A stretch of DNA of 64,000 nucleotides from Saxidomus purpurata. Lineage: Eukaryota > Mollusca > Bivalvia > Venerida > Veneridae. The notes beneath the pieces were generated by a model. It had not been told where the DNA came from. It made no database searches and was given only the letters and a program-made list of their open reading frames with translations. Positions 39,901-54,900 of the stretch are shown piece by piece (positions within the stretch are counted from its first letter, which is position 1; every line of letters starts with the position of its first letter). The stretch is taken from the NCBI GenBank assembly GCA_022818135.1, contig JAFMSR010000012.1, positions 5,216,456 through 5,280,455 of the forward strand, read 5' to 3'. Both the position numbers and the translations under genes were made by a program.

Positions 39901-42900
39901 AGCGTGGCCAAATGTTTGTTCAGATTAGGCCCATAATTGATCTTGCGCAAGATCATTTTGTCATACACATTCTGTCAAAATATGGTAAGGATTAACACAA
40001 AGCTGAAGGTTCTAGAGTGAAAACATAGTTCTATATGATATATTTTCACACAGCGTGACTCAAATTCTAATGGATCGGAACAATTTCAAGGAGTTTGATA
40101 GAAAGTCAATGAAGAAATATTACTACTAAATGATTTTGAAATTTGGCCAGCAGTTTGTGACAAAATGTTTTTAAAGTTCTCACTTATAATATGCATGTAA
40201 GGAAAACTGGCCACGACCCTTGACGGCCATGTTTTTTTAACAATCCAAATGATTTGAAGGAGAGGGTCCCCCAAGGAGTATTTGAGCTAAATTACTTTGA
40301 AATCTGACAAGAAGATTTCTTGAAGTTTCACTATATACATATAAGGAAAACTTGCCCTGCCATGGCAACCATGTTTTTATTGGATCCACAAAATCGAAGG
40401 AATTTGACAAAGGGTCCGACTGTGACCAAAGAAACATGTGTTGAATTACTTTGAAATCTAGCCAGCGGTTTCTGACTTGTAAGTTTTTCATTTCGGTTGC
40501 CATGGCAACCAGAGTTCTGCATGGATAAACTCCAGTCTAAGAAATTCCGCAAGGATGATTGCTATGAAGTTTGAAAACAATTAGCCCAGCGGCTTCAAAG
40601 GAGAAGTAGTTTGAAGGAAAATGTTGACACCGCACAACGCACAGACAGAATATACTCTCACAACAGCTCACCATGAGAACTTCATGAGCATGAATTATTT
40701 TAAAAATAAACTCTAGATAATGGTACATACCTGACAATTACTAGTACCTAAGTTATTTGCCTTATGGTTATGGACAAGAAGTTCTTTAAAAGTTTTCATT
40801 TTGGTTGCCATTGTAACTAGAGTTTTTCATAGAACGAAGTTATTTTAATAATTTGGTAGAGTATAAATTTTGAATAATTCTTGAAATTGGCCGAGTAGAG
40901 ATGTTGTTTGAAGAAAAATGTCTATACATGACACCAGGGATCAGGAAATTTTGAAATCTCAATCGGTCCGGACAAGTCGAGGGTACATCTTCAACCCCCC
41001 CCCCCCCCCACCGCCCCTCCCGAAAAAAAGTTACAAAAACGTAAAAATAAAAAAAGAATGATAGAAAAAAATGAAAAAATTGTAAGTGATTTATATATTT
41101 TTCAAACAGCTTTCCATTGTTCTGCATGATCATGGAACGGTTAAAGTATTTAGTTGCCTCCTTTGGATTCCAAAATGTTTCCACAAACGAAAATGTTTAT
41201 CTTCTTTCATTATTGATTATTAAATCTCACGAGTCGAACTGCAAACTGAAAGTAGGTCAGTAGGTCAAAGTCAACCAAAGTAAAAGTTGAAATCTGCAAG
41301 CAAAAGTATCAATATAGCTCAAATTTCATTGCTGTAGCTTAAAAAACAAGAAAGTAGGTCAGTAGGTCAATGTTAAGGTCAGCCAAAGTAGAAATTGCAA
41401 TCAACATTCAAAACTGTATACACAGTCCAAATTTCATTGATGTAGCTTCAAAAACAGAAAGTAAGTCAATAGGTCAAGCTCAGTCAAGGTCAAAGTTCAT
41501 TGATGTGGCTTAAAAAACAAGAAAGTACATTGTAGTTCAGTATGTCAAGTGACCCCGGAGTGTGGCCAACATGGACCTAATGGGTGTGTTTGAACAATCA
41601 TGTAACATGCCAACCTCACTATCAAGTTTATATCTGACCTTGACCTTTGACCTAGTGACCTAAATATCATTAGGTCAATTTCTGGTTAACATCAACCTGT
41701 CCATGAAGTCTGAGGATCCTATTCCCAATGGTTCTCAAGTTATTGAACATAGTATGTTCAACCTTCCAATGGGTGTGGTCAATTTTTACCCCAGGGGCAT
41801 AATGTGAACACAATTCATAAAGGACCACCGGACGATGTTAAATGCTCTTTGCCATGCTGAGTTTCAGACGAGAAGATTTTTAAAGTTATTCCTGCAACAC
41901 CACATACAGACAAGCAACTTCCAGGGGTGGACAATTTTGACCCCCAGCTAAAATGCAGTCAGTGGTTGCTAAGGAAATCAATGGTCATTAGGGGAAGCCA
42001 GTGATAGCTAAAGAAGTCAATTGTTGCTTGTTGCTAAGGACGTCAATCGTTGCTGAGGTAGTCACTGGTAGGAAGAGGACGCTGAAGGTTGCTAAGGAAG
42101 TCACTGGTTGCGAGGGGAACTCACTGTTGCTAGGGTACTAAATTGATGCTTAGGAAGTCACTTGTTTCTATGGGAAGTCACCAATTGCTAAGAAAGTCAG
42201 TGGCTGCTAGGGCACTTGACTGGTTGCTAGGGGACAAAATTCTTGCTAAGGAAGTCACTGGCTGCTAGGGGAAGTTGCAGGTTGCTAAGGAAATCATTGC
42301 TTGTTAAGGAAGTCACTTACTGCTAGGGAAGTATGAGGATGCTAATTAATTAAGTCCCTGGTCACTAATCCAAGTTGGTATTTACTAAGGAAATCACTGG
42401 TTGCTAAGAAATTCACTGGTTGCTAAGGAAGTCAGTGGTAGCTAGGTAAGTCGCTGATTGCAACAGGACCTCATTGGTTGCTAGGTTTTTCCTATAACTC
42501 TATATGCAGACAAGGGACCACCAGGGCATTGTCAGTTTTGACCCCTGGATGACATGTAGTTTCGGAAAAGATGATTTTTTATAGGTTTTTATAATAAAGT
42601 CTATGTAAAAAAATGCCCCTCCTGGCTTGGCCAATATTGACCCCAGGGACAAGATTTGAACAAACTTGGTAGACAATGCTACATACTAAATATCTAAGCT
42701 GTAGAATTTGTGGTTTTGCAGAAGAGATTTTTAAAGTTTTCCTATACCAAGTGACATAATTTGAATAAACTTGGTAGAGGTCCACAATGCTACATACTAA
42801 ATACCTAAGCTCTATGCCAGGTGGTTTTGGAGAAAAAACATCTTTAAGGTTTCCCTTCATAAGTCTATGATAAACAAGAGGGCCATGGTGGCCCAATATC

Positions 42901-45900
42901 GCTCACCTCAGTACCGGTGCACTTACCTAAGGAAGTGGTCAAATTTGACCCCAGGGGCATGATTTGTACAAATCTGGTAGAGGACCACTAGACAATGTTA
43001 CATACCAAATATCTTAGTTTAAGTCTTGTGGTTAAAGAGAAGAAGATTTTCAAAGTTTTTCATATGCAAAGTGACCCCCCGGGGCAGGGTCAATTTTGAC
43101 CCCCAGGGAATTATTTGAACAAATTTTTAAGAGGTCCACTTGACACTGTTACACACTAAATATCTAAGCTCTAGACCTTGTGGTTTAGGAGAAGAAGATT
43201 TCTAAAGTTTTTCCTATAGAAACCTATATACAATCAAGTGACACCCCCGGGCAGGGTCAATTTTAACCCAAGGGTCATGATTTGAGCAATTTTGGTAGAG
43301 GTCCACTAAATATCTAAGCTTTAGGCCTTGTGGTTTCTGAGAAGATGATTTTTAAAGTGTTTCCTATTTGTTGCCATGACAACCAGAGTTCTGCATGGAA
43401 TGGAATTCTTTGAGCAATTTTAGTAGAACTTCATGCAAGGAACATCCCTGCCAAGTTTCATCAACAGTTTCATCAACATTAGCCCAGTGGTTTCAATGGA
43501 GATGTCGTCTGAAATAAAAGTTCATGGACGGATGGACGATGGACAATCATCCATCGCAAAAGCTCTCCCTGGCAAAGCCAGATGAGCTAACAAGTTTACT
43601 CTAAGAACAAGTCAATATACTAAAAGTTATCTCATAATTCTACTGCAAATGTCACTCTCTCTTTATGCAAGTACAGTAAAATTTCATTAACTCAAGCATG
43701 ATAACTCGAGAACCCGGGATAACTCAAGGACTCCTGTCAATCCCGGCAATTTTACCTGTATGTTTAACCAAAAATAACCATGGATAACTCGAGCATCAAT
43801 AACTCGAGAACCCGGGATAACTAGAGGACCACCTGTGGTCCTTGCCAGGTAGATTTCTTACTAAATTACCTGTGGCAACTCGGTCACTGATTATCAGATT
43901 TTTTTCACCTCCGCTGGCACATCATTATTTTGACACGTCATACGAAAAACTTCTATTGTTAATTGTTTGTTTATTATCGATAAATTGGCCGTCCAGTAGC
44001 CAAAGTGTTTAAAATATTATTCACACATTTTAATTGTCTTCAATCTTATGTAATTACAGCTGCCTATTACTTTTATTGAATAAGAAGAAAATAAAGAAAA
44101 ATTATGTTTGCGAGTGTTTAATTACGAGAACTTAATGAAAATTATGAGTCTGAGTAAACTTTTGATGATAAAGCATGACAAAAATCCAAAACTTCCTATT
44201 TTATCTAGAGTAATCTCTATCAAATTGTCATGTCAGAAATTAACTTTGTGTCCAAGCAATCTAGTGAAGGACCTGATCTCGAGTAAATACACTGGGCGAA
44301 GTAAAATTACATTAGTAACATTACTCCACCTTCTCCATTAATAAGTTGTCATATAGTAATTACCATGATTATACATGTATGCAAACAAAACAGACAGGAT
44401 TTAATCAAATAAATACAAACGGTAATTATGTTTCGTGATTTAATGAAATTAATGAATGTATAAATCCTACTACAAAATAAAGGTCCTTAAATACACTTTG
44501 TTCATAAGATACGTCACAGCAGAAAAACTTGTAAACTTTCCATGATTCGGATAACTCAAGAACTTGGATAACTCGAGCATTTTATTCACACCCTTGCGAC
44601 CTCGCGTTATTAAAGTTTTACTGTACTTACACATGGAGAATCTACATCAAATTCCAAGGAGGATTTCCCAGTCAATGTTGCTGCTGTAGCTTCCCTCGAG
44701 TCATCATTCGTCTTGCTGAAAGGAAATAGGGGAAAGTCATACAAGCCCACTTGAAAGCAAGCATTAAATCTTTGGCAATGTTATCAAGGAAAAGCTAACA
44801 GAGTTCACTGTGACCTTGACCCACTGACCAAAAAAAAACAGAGGGATCATCTACTTAGTCAGACCAATCATCCTATGATGTTTGAAGACTGTGGGTCAAA
44901 TAGATCTCAAGATATTAAGCGGAAAAGATTGTCACTGACCTTGACCTTTGACCTATTAACAAAAAACTCGATAGGGATCATCTGCATGTTACAGGGAACG
45001 TTCTGAGCTAGTTTGATGAAAGCTGAATGAAAACTGTGACCCTAGAGAGTTATCAAGGAAAATCTAAAGAAGGTCACTGTGATCTTGACCTCTGACCCAC
45101 TGACCCCAAAAACAATGGAGATCATCTACATGTTCCAGAGAAAGTTTCATGAAAATTGAATAAAAATTGTGACCTGTAGAGTGTTATCAAGGAAATGGTA
45201 TCGGATGTGATTATCACCTTGATCATTGACCCACTGACCCCAAAAATAATAGGGAACATCTACAAGTTGCAGGGATCTTTATCAGCAGGTTTCATCAAAG
45301 TTAAATGAAAATGGCGACCTGTAGCGTTATTAAGGAAAAGTTTATGGACAAACAGACGACGGACAAACCACCATGGCACCAATGGACTTGGTCCAGTAGA
45401 GCTAATAGAAAGGAATACTTTGTGATGAAAATTAAAGACAAGACTTTGTGTAACAAACTAAGGAAAACTTTGTGTTAAAAGATGAAAAAGTTAGGAACAA
45501 TAAGAACAAGAGGACGCGGCAATGCCGCCAAAGCAGGTTTAAACAGCGCCTGCAGAAATTGTAGAATTAAAAACAAGAGGGCCAAGATGGCCCTATATCG
45601 CTCACCTTGGTACAAGTCCACTTGCCTGGTGGAAGATCACTAGATAATGTTATATACCAAATAAGTTTTCCTATCTACGCCTTTGTAAAACAAATGATTC
45701 CTCCCCCCCACGCAAGGTCAATTTTGACCCCAGGGGTATAATTTGAACAAACTTTGAAGAGGTCTACTAGGCAATGCTACATGCCAAATATCTAAGCTCT
45801 AGGCCTTGTGGTTTCAGAGAAAAAGATTTTTAAAGTTTTCCCTATATAAGCCTATGTAAAACTAAGTGACCCCCGGTGCGGGGTCAATTTTGATCCGAGG

Positions 45901-48900
45901 GTCATAATTTGAACAATCTTCGAAGAGGTTCACTAGCCAATGCTACATGCCAAATATCTAAGCTCTAGGCCTTTTGGTTTAAGAGAAGAAGATTTTTAAA
46001 GTTTTTCCTACATAAGCCTATGTAAAACTAAGTGACCCCCTGTGCGGGGTCAATTTTGATCCGGGGCTCATAATTTGAACAATCTTGGTAGAGGTCCACT
46101 AGCCAATGCTACATGCTAAATATCTTAGCTCTAGGCCTTTTGGTTTAAGAGAAGAAGATTTTTAAAGTTTTTACTATATATTCCTATGCAAAACTAAGTG
46201 ACCCCCGGTGCGGGGTCAATTTTGACCCGGGGGTCATAATTTGAACAATCTTGGTAGAGGTCCACTAGACAATGCTACATGCCAAATATCTTAGCTCTAG
46301 GCCTTGTGGTTTCAGAGAAGAAGATTTTTTAAGTTTTTCCTATATATTCCTATGCAAAAACTAAGTGCCCACCCGCGCGGGGTCAATTTTGACCCGGGGG
46401 TCAATTTTGACCCGGGGCTCATAATTTGAACAATCTTGGTAGAGGTCCACTAGACAATGCTACATGCCAAATATCTAAGCTCTAGGCCTTGTGGTTTCAG
46501 AGAAGAAGATTTTTAAAGTTTTTCCTATTTGTTGCCATAGCAACCAGAGTTCTGCATGGAATGGAATTCTTTGAACAACTTTGATAGAGCTTCATGCAAG
46601 GAACATCCCTGCAAAGTCTCATCAACATTGGCCCAGTGGTTTCAGAGGAGATATCGTTTGAAGGAAATGGTGGACGGACGGACGGACAGACGGACGGACG
46701 TACGACGGACGGAATGCGATCCTACTAGCTCACTCTGGCACTTTGTGCCAGGTGAGCTAAAAACTAGAGCTATCACTAAATGTGATTAATACCCCCAAAA
46801 GACTTCTTTATAAACTGAGGAAGTTCGTAATAACAGAATACCTTGCAAAAAAAAACTAAAATAGAGATATTGTTCTTGTACACTGCACTCCCTCTCATTG
46901 TGCTGGACCATTGTATGAAGTTGCATTGCATTCCGACCACTAGTTTTCAAGTTATGCTCTGCGACAAGGAAAAGTAATAATGGGCATTAACTCTGTAATG
47001 AGTCAAGATAGAGTTATGGTTCCTGTGCACTGCACTTCCTCTCAATGTACTTGACCATTGTATCAAGTTAAATTGAATTCCAACCCGTAGTTTTCAAGTT
47101 ATGCTGCGGACAAAGAAAAGTAACAAAGGGCAAAAACTCTCTTATGAGTCAAGAAAGAGTTATAGTTCTTGTACACTACACTTCCTCTCATTGTGTTAGA
47201 CCATTGTATGAAGTTGTATTGAATTCCAACCAGTTGTTTTCAAGTAATGCTCCGGACAAGGAAAAGTAACAAAGGGCAATAACTCTGTAAATACTCAAGA
47301 TAGAGTTATGGTTCTTGTACACTGCACTTCCTCTCAATGTGCTTGACCATTGTATGAAGTTGTATTGAATTCCAACCAGTAGTTTTCAAGTTATGCTCCG
47401 GACAAGGAAAAGTAACAAAGAGCAATAACTCTGTAATGAGTCAAGATAGAGTTATGGTTCATAAGCACTGCACTTCCTTTCAATGTACTTGACCATTGTA
47501 TGAAGTTGTATTGAATTCCCACCCGTAGTTTTCAAGTTATGCTCCGGACAAGGAAAAGTAACAAAGGGCAATAACTCTGTAATTACTCAAAATAGAGTTA
47601 TGGTTCTTGTGCACTGCACTTCCTCTTATGGTGCTTGACCATTGTATGTAGTTGTATTGAATTCCAACCAGTAGTTTTCAAGTTATGCTCCGGACAAGGA
47701 AAAGTAACAAAGAGCAATAACTCTGTAATGAGTCAAGATAGAGTTATGGTTCATAAGCACTGCACTTCCTTTCAATGTACTTGGCCATTGTATGAAGTTG
47801 TATTGAATTCCCACCCGTAGTTTTCAAGTTATGCTCCGGACAAGGAAAAGTAACAAAGGGCAATAACTCTGTAATTACTCAAAATAGAGTTATGGTTCTT
47901 GTACACTGCACTTCCTCTTATTGCGCTTGACCATTGTATGAAGTTGTATTGAATTCCCACCCGTAGTTTTCAAGTTATGCTCCGGACAAGGAAAAGTAAC
48001 AAAGGGCAATAACTCTGTAATGAGTCAAGATGGAGTTATGGTTCTTGTGCACTGCACTTCCTCTCAATGTGCTTGACCATTGTATGAAGTTGTATTGAAT
48101 TCCAACAAGTAGTTTTCAAGTTATGCTCCGGACAAGGAAAATGCAACGGACCGCCTGACCGACCGCCCACCCGCCCGACCGACCGACCAACCACCGGGTG
48201 ACTCCACTATACCCCCCCAAACTTCGTTTCGGGGGTATAAACAGTCACCTTGACTCCTCCTATTTTAGTAACAGTGACCTTGACCCTTGTGACCTTGACC
48301 CCAAATTTTTTTTGCTAGAATTTAATAATAATTTTTTTTTTTTAGTAACAGTGACCTTGACCCCAAAAAATTTTTTTTGCTTAAAACAATCCAAAAACCA
48401 AAAATAAATAAAAATCTATTTTTAGTAACTGTGACCTTGACCCTAGTGACCTTGACCCCGAAAAAAATTTTTTGCTTTTAATAACAATCTAAAAACTAAA
48501 AATAGATAAAACACTATGACCTTGACCCCGAAAATCTATTTATAGTAACAGTGACCTTGACCTTGATCGCCCGACATGACATTGCCATTCTAATAAGTAG
48601 GTTTTTTTTTAAAAAACCTGCTTAATAAAATTACGATACAAAATATAACATCTTTGTGACAGTAGTCTTTAAGACATTGATATAATTAACTGTAACAGAA
48701 TGAACTTTGTGAATCTTTAAGTGTTACAAGAACATAGAATTTTATACTTGTTGGATTTATTGTAGACAAGTTGAAATAAAATATAAAATTGTCAGCAGTG
48801 TTTGTCGTTCATGAGATACCTCCGCGCTCTACAAAGTCACACAATGTAAGATCCTGTACACTACATTGAATAGAATTCATTGAATTTTGGTAGAGCCTCC

Positions 48901-51900
48901 CTGCCACATTTCATCAACTCTGACTAGGATTAATGAAGAAATGAAGGTGCTAGTGTGTTACTGTAAAATAAGGAGCTGTATTCATATAAAGAGCCTTTAA
49001 AGGGCTTGTTTACAAATCCTAATACAATTAATTAACTGATGTGTATATTATCGTTAAAATGTTTGTTTGTAAATTGTCATGCATTATGTATTTACCTATC
49101 TAGAAATAAATACAAGCTGTTTAAACTAGAGTGTAAACATTATAAGTTAAATATTGAAATTTTGTCAAATCAGGGGCCATAACTCGGGATGCATTAAGCG
49201 GATCAAGCCCATAATGTGACAAAAATCTGAGCCATTTAATTTCATGAAATTTCTAAGAGATATGAAGCAGATACAAAAGCATCATAAGAGTGACAGAAAA
49301 ACCAACAAGCTGGCTCCTATATTACCCCCCGAACTTTGTGGGGGTGTTATAAATATTGCTACTTTACTTATCAAAGAAACATACAAATGTTTGTTTTAAA
49401 GAATATGGTAGGCCTACATTAAAACTTTACTACCTTCCTGCCAAGACTTTCCTTTCATCTTCTTGCTTGCTCACGCCTGCAGTACTTTCTTTTTTCTCCA
49501 ACTGAGCTAAAATTTTCTTCCTCTCTTTATCAGACATTGATGCTGAGATATTAATTTTAATACCAGAATTAAATCCACATTTCAGTGGCATTTCCTGGCT
49601 TTGATAAAATAAAGACAGACAACATGACAAACGGTTCAACTTGTCTTGCGGCTGATGTTTAGAATATTGGAATAACTTGTCTAACTCATCTTGATTGCAT
49701 ACAGACAATTCCAGTTTTATGACAAATTTATTATCTTTTGTTATATTTATAACTTTGACAAAATCAACTTCTTCGACTGCATGCAAATGTTTTTGAAAAA
49801 GAGGAAGCTCTGACTTCATATAGTCAAAGATGTCTTCCCGCTGCTTTGGTTTAATAGCAGATTTTGGGTTGGTCGTCAATCCAACAGTCAGAGAGAATGC
49901 TGAAATAAAGAAATTCACATGCAAATTAAATAATTAAATTGATCTTAATATATACTTATGCAAATTAAATAATTAAATTGATCTTAATATATACTTAAGG
50001 ACAAAAGTTCTGTCCGGTTCAAAATTGTTTAATTAAATTTTAATTGTACATTGCTTTTTATTTTTTATTTGCAAATTTAAGGTAGGACGACTGTAAAAAT
50101 TTCCCGCCATAATTTCGAAGATCGGTAAATGTCGGTAAACTTCCGTAGTTTCCGGGGATTTTTTTACATGTGATTTATTTTGTTATTACGAAATAATATT
50201 TCATTAAGTTACTAATTTCTTAAATTATATTGAATTTAACTACTATTATAAGCTTGAATAATCAAATTATGTTGAAAAATAAATTAAAAATCAAACCGGA
50301 AGTGATAAGTGCGAATCGAAAGTAATTTGTTTTCGCGAAAAACAACAAAGATGAATCGTGATAAAAAAGGACGTTTTTTACGAAGCAAACAAACTGTATG
50401 GCGAAGGAACATATCAAGAACAATCACGTGTATTGTGTAAACCAGGAAACGGAAACTACGGCTTCCAAATGAATGTGAACCGTGAAAATTTGGAAGAAGA
50501 TAATTTGGTGGAGTGACAGGTTCTTCTGTCAGACCTTATCATGCTTATGTTTCCTAATTGTTTGATATCGTTTACGGCTTCTAATGAATGTTGACCTTGG
50601 AAATTTAGAAGGAAATAATTTGGTGGAGTGAAAATTATTCTGTCTTCTGTCTTTATTGATGTTGTCAAAGTGTGGACTTGGGCCAGTGCCATTAACTTAC
50701 CAGCTTACTTACCAGTTAAATGTGAACCATCTAAACAGGGACGCCGAGGGATGCCATGGTTCGCATTGAACACCAAACTTGGAACTGGTATGGTGTATTT
50801 GTAAATAATTGCATTTTGAATAAGGAAATACAATATGTACTCATTGCCGCTTTCAGCAATAGATAGATCATTATGTACATGCACACATAGTTGTAATTAT
50901 TATTATTATTCTCGGCTTCGCACTAGCCCAACAAATTGTGCGCTAGGGCGAAATATTGAGGCTAGGCTTCGCACATCCTGGTACTGATAAATTATTTACA
51001 TTCGGGAAAGGTGATTCCTTGGCTGTTATCGCTGGTCTCTATGCTTCTTTAACTTTGAATAATACATTAACCAAGATTAGAAATGAAAGAAGACCAAGAT
51101 CTTCCATTATTTTGAAACAATCCGATTGTTTTTATAACAATTCTGTGTCATTAAAAGCTTTTTGTTTTGTTGAAATAAATTTAAACTTGCATATGAGTCA
51201 ACGGTAAAGACTGAGTTTTCACCTTTCACAACTTTTAATGAAGAAATGAACGTAACCTTATAATCCGATTGGTTAACTAGTCAGGATGACATCCTGGCAA
51301 AGCCGAGAATTAGGCAGCATATTGCGTACCGTATGGCAATTCTGTACGGCTAGCATATAAGGCATTCTTTTGCAAATGGTAGTACTTGCATTCATTTAAG
51401 TGTACCTTTTTCAATATTCATATTTTATTGTAAAAGTAGAAGAAGTCAATTACACTGTCACACAGAAGGAGTTTGTTATAATTCAATTAATTGTTATAGG
51501 CTATACACCGTGTAATGACGCTATTTACTGTACATGGTTGACAATGGAGTAAATAATTGCGGGATGTACTGTCGCTTTGAACCGGGATGATTATTTCTTG
51601 TAAATGATGCTGATTTCTTTTGATAAGCTCGCTTGATTAATAATAATAATTGAATTTATCAAAATGAAACTTTTCAGGAAAATTGCCAGTCAAGATTCTC
51701 TTGCTGCACGAGCCAACATTAGTGGTTTGATAGAAGACATGGGTCCATCTTTAGATGCATCACCAGCAGTAAAGTAATTAAATGCTTTTTGAAATTTTTG
51801 TTTATAATAATACAGTGGACGCTCGTTATCTCGAATTTCAAGGGACCGGGCCTTTTACTTCGAGATAAACGAAGTTTGAGGTAAGAGGAGGGGTTTTTAG

Positions 51901-54900
51901 TTGTTAATTTTTGACGTATATGGACGAAAAGTGCTCAAATTTCCCTGTTTTCAAGACAGATAATTACTTGTACAATGTATTTATTTAATTGAAGCAAATT
52001 TCCCTAAAACAAGGGAACACAAATTCAATTTCCATTAAACTTTATATTTGCATACACCCATTCAGCATTCAATAATAAATATCGAGCACGTCTACATACT
52101 TATATCGGCCCAAGCGAAAATGAAAGTATGCATCAGGCGAAAGTGAAAGTAGCGTCTTGAACCGGAAGTCAGACTATTCTTACATTCTAAACATAAGAAC
52201 AGCATCTAACTACAAAACTTAATTTTTCGAGACTGATAGATTCCTTCAGAAATCATCTTTTTTGATAGAGCCCAATCACTATTATCATTTATTAAGTCTT
52301 TTAAGTAATTACTGCATTTTTAATCATTAATTACACGTAATTACCGGCAATTAAAGTAAATCCATAAAAACAAACAACAATTGTTACGACACGTGTGAAT
52401 TGGCATGACAACGTCTCACCTTTGCTTTGACCCGCGGCACATTTGATCCGTCGGCGACTTTCGCACTTCGACTTAACAAGTTGACAATACACTGGACTTT
52501 GATTGACGGGACCAAAAAATCCCTTCGACATATCCGGAGTCTCGGTATGTCAAATTTTGTCTTAAAAGGAGTTAAAGTACATACATAAAGAAGGAAATTT
52601 GACGGGACTTTAGAATTTCTTCGACTTAAACGGAAATTCGAGGTAAGCAAGTTTGAGATACTGAGAGTCAACTGTATTATGAATAAAAAAGTTTATTTTA
52701 TGGTTTTCAGTGAAATAAAATTGACATTCCAATGCTTTTTATATTTCCAGCAGTTTTTGACATTTCATTGAAACAAACTCAACAAAAGTAGCGGTATTTT
52801 AGCATAAAATAAAAAGAGACTTTGTTTTTTGTGTAAGATGGTATTCTTATTTCATCCAGAGAACATGTTACATACTTTTTGTAATGGTTTAACAATTGTG
52901 GCTCAACCAGGACTAGAACCCAGGGCCTTCCGCTGTCAGAGTAGTCAGAGTAGTCACTTTACCAACTGAGCTATCAAGTCAAACGGTCGATTAGCCTAAC
53001 GATTTATCACCATATACTTGTACATGTACCCGGCTTTAGATAAAATAAAGAATATTCATTTATTTACATGTTTATTATGTTTATTTCAATGTTATTTGCA
53101 GATGAAGGAAGAGTCTTATTCCATATAACACAGATTGCTGCAGTCTAGGTGAAGTTTGGAGCCCAATTCAACACATTTGTCACTCTAACCGTTCCAATTA
53201 GTGAAGATGCAACCAATGTGACTGACATAGCCATGCTTGGAGAAGAAATGAAAGTGAATGGAAAAGTTGTAGAATCAGTTCCAATCACACCAGCTTTTAA
53301 TAAAATGATTAGCTGGCTTTGAAAGTTCACAAGAGTATGTTTAGTTGCGCATAACAGACGGGCGCTTTGATTGACAGATTTTAGTTTCAACTCTGAAGAA
53401 CATTGGTGCTCTGTATAAATTTTAAAGTGTGCTTTTATTGATTCACTGTCTGTTTTAAGAAAGTTATATGCCAGGCAGTCTTTGAAACAAGTAGATCTTG
53501 TGTCATCTTTGCTTTGTGAAACCTATGATGCACATAATGTAATGGCTTGAGGAAAATTGCTTCAGTTTGTGAATCTCCCAACAAAAGATATGATGGCACA
53601 CAGTTTCACTCCATTTGCAGTAGCAAATAACTTGGAATTCAACAATACTAAAACATTAAACTTGCCAACCTTTACATCCACTTATCTTCACTGGTGTGTT
53701 AAAAAAGCCTACAGCTGAAAATATTGTTGGGCCTGGACTAAGTCTTATGCATTTTAGAATGTTACTAACCCGTGGTGGTGAAGATACAATACGAGATGTT
53801 TTCACTGCTAAGAATTCAGAAGGTTTACCCAGAGTCTCAAATGCAAAGAAAGTGCTGGAAGAAATTATTCCCAAAAGCTCTCAATATTTTGGGAAAAAAG
53901 TAATTAGACAGATTAATGTTGCATGCATATATGAAATGAATGTTGTAATAGTAATTTCATATGTGATTGTGAATTACACTTGTATATTTCTGTGAGATTT
54001 TTCATTTTTTCAATTCGTTGATGTCCATTGTATAAGCTGGAACACATATTTAGTGTTGAACTGTCTGTCAGTAAGAAAAGTAACACAAATATGAATTGCA
54101 TTTTGCTTCAGGTAGGGTCCTGTTTAAGTCTTTCCACAGGGATTGTTGTACGATTGAATATGAACCAAAAATGTCCAATTTGATAATAATAAGGTTTTTG
54201 ACATTTGATGTTTTTTGCTGCTGTAAGTGAAGAGGTCAAGGTCACCTGAAGGTCAGGGTCACTATATATTAGGTCAGTGTGAAGGTCTTGTCACTAGGAT
54301 TGCTATGTGTGAATATGAACTAAATCCATCCTGTAATAGAAAAGTTATGGCCAATATTTAACTTTTGCACGCTCACGCAGACGCGCATGAGCCAAGCCTG
54401 TGACAATACACCCTTCTTTTTTCTTAGAAAAATTGACATGCTAAAAATTGTTTTATTCTAGCTGAATAATAATTCTGGCATTTGTTTATAATAATTAGGC
54501 ACAAAAAATTTTGAAATCACTGAACATGTGATAATATGTACTTGAATTTTGAAAACTGCATATAAATTTCTATTTTTGCTTGTGTCAAGGTGGCCTTGCA
54601 GGGGTATGAATCAACTTCAGTGATATATGTAGTTTCATAATACTGTTTTATTGCAGTTTAAAACTTGTTCTGGTATTCATTTGTAATAGTTACACATTAA
54701 ATATGATACAATTACTTAACAAATGCTTAAATTTGGAACTTATGAAAACCCTAGGGGTGACATAATTGGAATAAAATGGTTGAAATATCTGACATAGACG
54801 TTAGTTTTTCTTATTTTTTTCAAAAACTAGACGGGCAAATTGTTTTTTTGTTTGTTTTTTTAATTGCAAATAGGTTATTTAATAAAAATAAATCATAAAT

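Larger units (their letters stand above)
39084..44630 (-). other. Intron 3 of the RNF213-like gene
   Basis: 5.5 kb between donor GTAAGTAC (44630) and acceptor ACACTAACAG (39084). Repeat blocks are listed separately. 39090-39520 and 40690-41220 show nothing coding; the latter holds a run of about 15 C at 40995-41009. Confidence 0.7.
44716..49433 (-). other. Intron 2 of the RNF213-like gene
   Basis: 4.7 kb between donor GTAGTA (49433) and acceptor TTTCCTTTCAG (44716), filled by families G, A and C. 48590-49430 shows no gene. A small inverted repeat (AAGTAGGTTTTTT with AAAAAACCTGCTT) is at about 48595-48627. Confidence 0.7.

Noticed and set aside
40995..41009. Run of about 15 C as a G-quadruplex regulatory site
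   Set aside because: A single homopolymer run in a repeat-rich intron gives no support for regulation, and its length may be a sequencing artefact.
49430..49924. A separate 164-residue gene starting at Met 49924
   Set aside because: The Met and next residues translate the T-rich acceptor tract; splicing from exon 1 gives a matching phase and a better start.
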